15,448 nt of DNA, taken from Pseudoruminococcus sp964385235 (lineage in GTDB: Bacteria > Bacillota > Clostridia > Oscillospirales > Acutalibacteraceae). The stretch lies in NCBI GenBank assembly GCA_964385235.1, contig CAYLOD010000042.1, forward strand, positions 1-15,448, written 5' to 3'. Positions 12,491 to 15,448 of the stretch are shown piece after piece (the stretch's first letter is position 1; every line of letters starts with the position of its first letter). Made by a program: the position numbers and the translations under genes. The notes beneath the pieces were generated by a model. It did no database searches. It saw only the letters and a program-made list of their open reading frames with translations, and was not told where the DNA came from.

Positions 12491-13751
12491 ATTGAAATTT
12501 ATATTCCGCGCAGCCGCCCAGTTCCTGTTCTATCCTGAGAAGCCTGTTGTACTTCGCGACACGTTCGCCGCGGCACGGCGCGCCAGTCTTTATCTGTCCC
12601 GCGTTGACAGCGACGGCCAGATCGGCGATAGTCGAATCCTCCGTTTCACCTGAGCGGTGAGAGATAATCGTGGTATATCCCGCGCGCTTTGCGGTATCTA
12701 TCGCGTCAAGCGTTTCAGAAAGAGTGCCTATCTGATTCATCTTTATCAGGATTGAATTTCCCGCTTTTAAGCTTATTCCATGTTTCAGACGCTCCGTATT
12801 CGTGACAAACAAATCATCGCCGACAAGCTGAAGCCTGCCGCCAAGCTCACTTGTAATGTGCGACCAGCCGTCCCAGTCGTACTCGCTGAGAGGATCCTCT
12901 ATCGATATAATAGGATAGCGCTCCGAAAGCTCCCCGAAATATTCCGAAATATCCTTACTTGTAAGCGTCGTCCCGCGCTTTGGCAGCTTGTAGCCGCCGT
13001 CGGAATACCACTCGCTCGCGGCGGCGTCGAGCGCGATCTTGACGGTATCTGTCGTATAGCCCGCTTCGGATACAGCCTCGCAAATAAGCTTCAGCGCGTC
13101 CTCGTCGCTTTCGAGGTCGGGCGCGTAACCGCCCTCATCTCCGATGCCTGTCGAACCGCCCCGCCCTTTTATGACCTTGCCGAGGGTGTGGTATATTTCA
13201 CAGCATATTCTCAGCGCGTGAGAAAAGCAGTCAGCGCCGACAGGCATTATCATGAACTCCTGAATATCAATATTATTGGAGGCGTGAGCGCCGCCGTTTA
13301 AAATATTCATCATCGGTACGGGCAGCACCGTTCCTCCTACGCCGCCTATATATCGGTAAAGCGGAATACACAGCGAATCCGCCGCCGCCCTTGCCGTCGC
13401 GATAGAAACGGCAAGTACGGCGTTCGCGCCGAGTCTGCTCTTGTTTTCGGTACCGTCCTCGGCGTTAAGCACCTTGTCAATGGCTTTTTGATCGAGCGCG
13501 TTCATGCCGACTATCGCCTTTGATATAAGCGAGTTGATATTCTCGACAGCCGTGAGAACGCCCTTGCCGCCATATCTCATTTTATCGCCGTCACGCAGCT
13601 CACGCGCCTCATAAACACCCGTCGACGCACCGCTCGGAACAGCGGCGCGTCCGAATGAGCCGTCGATAAGCGTAACCTCCGCCTCTACTGTCGGGTTCCC
13701 CCGTGAGTCTATGATTTCTCTTCCCTTGACATTTGTAATAGTAATTTCCAT
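12489..13751 (-). CDS. eno: Enolase (phosphopyruvate hydratase)
   Basis: This glycolytic enzyme converts 2-phosphoglycerate to phosphoenolpyruvate with Mg2+. The flexible loop SGASTG (40-45), H155 in NGGAHASNN, catalytic acid E206 in GDEGGYAPD (204-212), metal ligands D242, E285 (SIEDPLSE) and D312 (GDDLFVTN), catalytic base K338 in LIKMNQIGTLSET, and SHRSGETEDSTIADLAV (364-380) are all present. At 420 residues it is close to the usual 425-435. GGGAG on the minus strand lies 9 bases before the ATG. The coding region runs into the shared terminator. A 62-residue gene lies 76 bases upstream on the same strand. Confidence 0.97.
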   Translation of the reverse strand: MEITITNVKGREIIDSRGNPTVEAEVTLIDGSFGRAAVPSGASTGVYEARELRDGDKMRYGGKGVLTAVENINSLISKAIVGMNALDQKAIDKVLNAEDGTENKSRLGANAVLAVSIATARAAADSLCIPLYRYIGGVGGTVLPVPMMNILNGGAHASNNIDIQEFMIMPVGADCFSHALRICCEIYHTLGKVIKGRGGSTGIGDEGGYAPDLESDEDALKLICEAVSEAGYTTDTVKIALDAAASEWYSDGGYKLPKRGTTLTSKDISEYFGELSERYPIISIEDPLSEYDWDGWSHITSELGGRLQLVGDDLFVTNTERLKHGISLKAGNSILIKMNQIGTLSETLDAIDTAKRAGYTTIISHRSGETEDSTIADLAVAVNAGQIKTGAPCRGERVAKYNRLLRIEQELGGCAEYKFQ

Positions 13752-13779
13752 ATTTTAATTCTCCCTGTTATATGATCGG

Positions 13780-13807
13780 ATACTATATCTTTCTCATATT
13801 CGAGCAA
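13780..13807 (-). promoter_or_regulatory. Possible promoter of eno
   Basis: On the minus strand TTGCTC (13802-13807) and TAGTAT (13780-13785) are separated by 16 bases, about 30 bases upstream of the eno ATG. The match is moderate; eno could also be read through from the small upstream gene, since no terminator lies between them. Confidence 0.35.
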
Positions 13808-13827
13808 ACTATTACAAATTTTTAAAA

Positions 13828-14016
13828 TTAAATAAAAACATTAACGGCATCGGGCAGGCACTTTCTTTTTTGGCGCGCTACGCTTTGCATTTCCTCAAAG
13901 GTTCTCACGTCTTCCTCCTCAACCGCTTTTTTAATATTTTCGGGCAGAGAACAAAAATATTCATAGCTTGTCAGGTCGCCGTCGAGCAGATCGGTGAGGC
14001 AAAGATACTCCGCCAT
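13828..14016 (-). CDS. Small conserved-looking protein of unknown function (62 aa)
   Basis: This 62-residue protein has no recognised domain. It begins MAEYLCLTDLLDGDLTSYEYFCSL and is mostly predicted helix, with the pattern of a short compact helical domain (SLPENIKKAVEEEDVRTFEEMQS). Short proteins with this kind of EYF-SLP and FEEM pattern occur in clostridial genomes, as far as I recall, but I cannot assign a family. It is very likely real, because GGGAGGTGA on the minus strand (14021-14029) lies 4 bases before the ATG, one of the strongest ribosome sites in the window. No signal peptide or membrane segment is seen. It lies upstream of eno on the same strand and is divergent from the DUF1540 gene. 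Confidence 0.7.
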   Translation of the reverse strand: MAEYLCLTDLLDGDLTSYEYFCSLPENIKKAVEEEDVRTFEEMQSVARQKRKCLPDAVNVFI

Positions 14017-14056
14017 GATTTCACCTCCCGATTTTATTATTATCAGACCGCGCGTA

Positions 14057-14115
14057 ATTAACCGAGGTAAAGATTTCGCAAAAAGGTATGTATATTACAG
14101 TGAGCCGCGGTTAAT
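14057..14115. repeat. Inverted repeat in the divergent DUF1540 control region
   Basis: ATTAACCG (14057-14064) and CGGTTAAT (14108-14115) are perfect inverted 8-mers 43 bases apart. A TATAAT (14115-14120) directly follows the right arm on the plus strand, but no good -35 element is paired with it. The repeat could be a pair of operator half-sites for a regulator of one or both divergent genes, or chance in AT-rich DNA. Confidence 0.3.
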
Positions 14116-14192
14116 ATAATATCAGGCGGCAAAAGCTGACCGACAAAATCGGTACGGGCAGTCGCTCCAAAAATATTTTGAGGTGAATTAAG

Positions 14193-14375
14193 ATGGATCT
14201 TAACAGCAATGCAAACAAAAGTATTCAATGTACGGTAACACAGTGCTCAAACCATTGTGACTCATGCAACTACTGCTCGCTCGACACAATTCAGGTCGGC
14301 ACGCACGAAAGCGACCCCACTGTTAAACAATGCACAGATTGTCTTTCGTTCAGCCCGAAAAACAGCTGCTGCTGA
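14193..14375 (+). CDS. DUF1540 cysteine-rich small protein
   Basis: This 60-residue protein has nine cysteines (13, 18, 22, 25, 28, 47, 50, 59, 60). The pattern IQCTVTQC, then C-S-L-D-T-I-Q-V, then QCTDCLSF fits DUF1540, a family of small Cys-rich proteins common in Clostridia and expected to bind a metal such as zinc. The function is not established. The extra CC at the very end is outside the core. GAGGTG (14180-14185) lies 7 bases before the ATG. It is a single gene ending at a near-perfect terminator hairpin, divergent from the 62-residue gene. No signal peptide is present. Confidence 0.85.
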   Translation: MDLNSNANKSIQCTVTQCSNHCDSCNYCSLDTIQVGTHESDPTVKQCTDCLSFSPKNSCC

Positions 14376-14403
14376 TTAAGCCGATAAACAGCCGGGCAAC
14401 CAT

Positions 14404-14456
14404 AAAAATGGGGATATATCATAATTCCGTTTTGGCGTTATGATATATCCCTTTTT
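14404..14456. terminator. Strong terminator after the DUF1540 gene
   Basis: GGGATATATCATAA (14411-14424) pairs perfectly with TTATGATATATCCC (14438-14451), loop TTCCGTTTTGGCG, followed by TTTTT. On the other side AAAAA (14404-14408) gives a T run on the minus strand, so the hairpin probably also stops transcripts of the convergent adenine deaminase gene. Confidence 0.88.
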
Positions 14457-14539
14457 GCATACATAAAGTTTATGCCGTATTTGCAGCCGCACGTTTAATT
14501 AAGGAACTTCCGTAAAGGCGCTTCTCCCGCACGAACCGT

Positions 14540-14580
14540 ACGGTACACTCATAAACAAGCGTATTTACGGTGTGTACCGT
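14540..14580. other. Perfect 9-bp inverted repeat downstream of adenine deaminase
   Basis: ACGGTACAC (14540-14548) pairs with GTGTACCGT (14572-14580), with a 23-base loop. It lies 33 bases after the ade stop codon on the minus strand but has no adjacent T run, so it is not a standard terminator. It may be a 3' mRNA stem or a protein-binding palindrome; the intrinsic terminator at 14404-14456 lies further on. Confidence 0.4.
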
Positions 14581-14612
14581 CCCGATCGCCAATTCGCCGC
14601 ACTGTGTGAGAA

Positions 14613-15448
14613 TTACAGTATTTTTACGCCTGTATCCGTTATCCTGATTTCGGGTATAACAGGCAGAGCCATGAACGAAAGCGTGACAAACGGGTCAATA
14701 TTCGGATTGACGCCGAGGGACCGCGCCGCCGATATTGTTTTCTCAAGTTCGGGGATAAATTCCTCCGCGGAAAGCGTACTCATCAGCCCTCCGAACGAAA
14801 GCGGCAGCGAGCCGATTATTTCCCCGCCGCTGACTACGGAATATCCGCCCTTTATACGCTTTAATTCCTCAACCGCCGCGAGCATATCCCTGTCATTACT
14901 GCCGACAACTATTATATTGTGGGAGTCATGACCGACAGTCGTCGCGACAGCGCCGTTTTTAAGCCCGTATCCCTTTATCAGACCTGTGCCCGTATTCCCG
15001 GAGGCGTGGTGGCGCTCAATGACTGCTATCTTCAGAAGCTCGCCGCTTTTAAGCGCGCTTTCAGCCTCATCGCGCGAATATTTAAGGCGCTTTGTGATTA
15101 TCTGCCTGTCAACTATTCCTATCACGTCGTATCCGGCGCTCCGCTCAAGCGCGAGGCTTGAAGCGTCTAACGGCGCATAATTAACCGAGTTTAACAGATA
15201 TTCTGGGCAGTCAAAGGCTTTATCAAAGTCAAGCTCGCTATACTCTATTCCGTCCTTATATACAGCTGAAATGCTTACCTCGCTCAGGTCGTCGAGAATC
15301 ACGAGGTCAGCCTTATATGACGGGGCAATACCTCCGATATGTCTTAGCCCGTAAATACGCGCCGCGTTTATCGTCGCCATCTGATACGCTTTTCTCGGTG
15401 AAAGTCCGAGCGAAACGGCTTTTTTTATGTTGCATCTCACAGTACCCT
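14613..15448 (-). CDS. ade: Adenine deaminase, C-terminal part (5' end outside window)
   Basis: This enzyme deaminates adenine to hypoxanthine in purine salvage; it is a metal-dependent amidohydrolase. The visible part begins ...GTVRCNIKKAVSLGLSPRKAYQ and includes the barrel end (MATINAARIYGL), the GGIAPSYKADLVILDDL strand typical of amidohydrolase composite domains, then the adenine deaminase C-terminal domain. Its hallmarks are ERHHASGNTGTGLIKGYGLKNGA, TTVGHDSHNIIVVGSNDRDM, GSLPLSFGGLMS and SFMALPVIPEIRITDTG. About 278 codons are present; full-length members have about 570-600, so roughly half is missing at the window edge. A GTG at 15438-15440 could look like a start, but homologous sequence continues upstream in frame and no ribosome site precedes it. 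The upstream amidohydrolase metal ligands are out of view. Confidence 0.93.
   Translation of the reverse strand, partial: GTVRCNIKKAVSLGLSPRKAYQMATINAARIYGLRHIGGIAPSYKADLVILDDLSEVSISAVYKDGIEYSELDFDKAFDCPEYLLNSVNYAPLDASSLALERSAGYDVIGIVDRQIITKRLKYSRDEAESALKSGELLKIAVIERHHASGNTGTGLIKGYGLKNGAVATTVGHDSHNIIVVGSNDRDMLAAVEELKRIKGGYSVVSGGEIIGSLPLSFGGLMSTLSAEEFIPELEKTISAARSLGVNPNIDPFVTLSFMALPVIPEIRITDTGVKIL

Noticed and set aside
15438..15440. GTG as start codon of the adenine deaminase gene
   Set aside because: The in-frame sequence upstream stays open to the window edge, no ribosome site precedes it, and the protein would begin in the middle of the conserved amidohydrolase barrel. The gene is truncated by the window instead.

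Overview
The window looks like chromosome from a low-to-mid GC anaerobic Clostridia-type Firmicute, most likely of the Oscillospirales (Ruminococcaceae/Oscillospiraceae). This is inferred from the gene content: an FprA-type flavodiiron protein, a DUF1540 Cys-rich protein, a DUF1934-argS pair, a Na+-pumping decarboxylase beta/gamma pair, and AG-rich Shine-Dalgarno sites before most genes. There are no transposases, integrases, CRISPR arrays or phage genes. It reads as ordinary housekeeping chromosome, and I found no convincing undescribed multi-gene system.

Layout. 1-199: 3' part of tRNA-Asp(GTC), a complete tRNA-Thr(GGT) and a long terminator hairpin. 357-1668: a single flavodiiron gene with its own promoter, a leader hairpin and a terminator. 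1670-1800: a short structured intergenic stretch and the terminator of the next gene. 1822-3900 (minus): a large secreted, membrane-anchored NlpC/P60 cell-wall hydrolase with four peptidoglycan-binding repeats. 3901-4349: divergent regulatory region. On the hydrolase side a well-spaced promoter is bracketed by two exact matches to the WalR (YycF) box; on the other side lies the promoter of ddl. 4350-9416 (plus): a likely operon ddl-murI-DUF1934-argS-small membrane protein-tmk. 9465-10618: leuB with its own near-consensus promoter. 10761-12430: oadG-oadB, membrane subunits of a Na+-translocating decarboxylase, ending at a shared bidirectional terminator. 12489-14016 (minus): enolase preceded by a 62-residue gene. 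14193-14375 (plus): DUF1540 protein. 14613-15448 (minus): C-terminal half of adenine deaminase, running off the window.

How the genes relate. The centre of the window concentrates cell-wall functions: D-Ala-D-Ala ligase and glutamate racemase supply peptidoglycan precursors, and the divergent hydrolase cuts the wall. The WalR-type boxes link that hydrolase to the regulon that controls wall turnover in other Firmicutes. The remaining genes serve translation (argS, tRNAs), nucleotides (tmk, ade), leucine synthesis (leuB), glycolysis (eno), oxygen/NO defence (fprA) and decarboxylation-driven Na+ export (oadGB). The most useful leads are the paired WalR boxes, the 73-nt foldable intergenic element at 1678-1750, the split topology of the hydrolase, and the decarboxylase pump genes without alpha or biotin-carrier partners.
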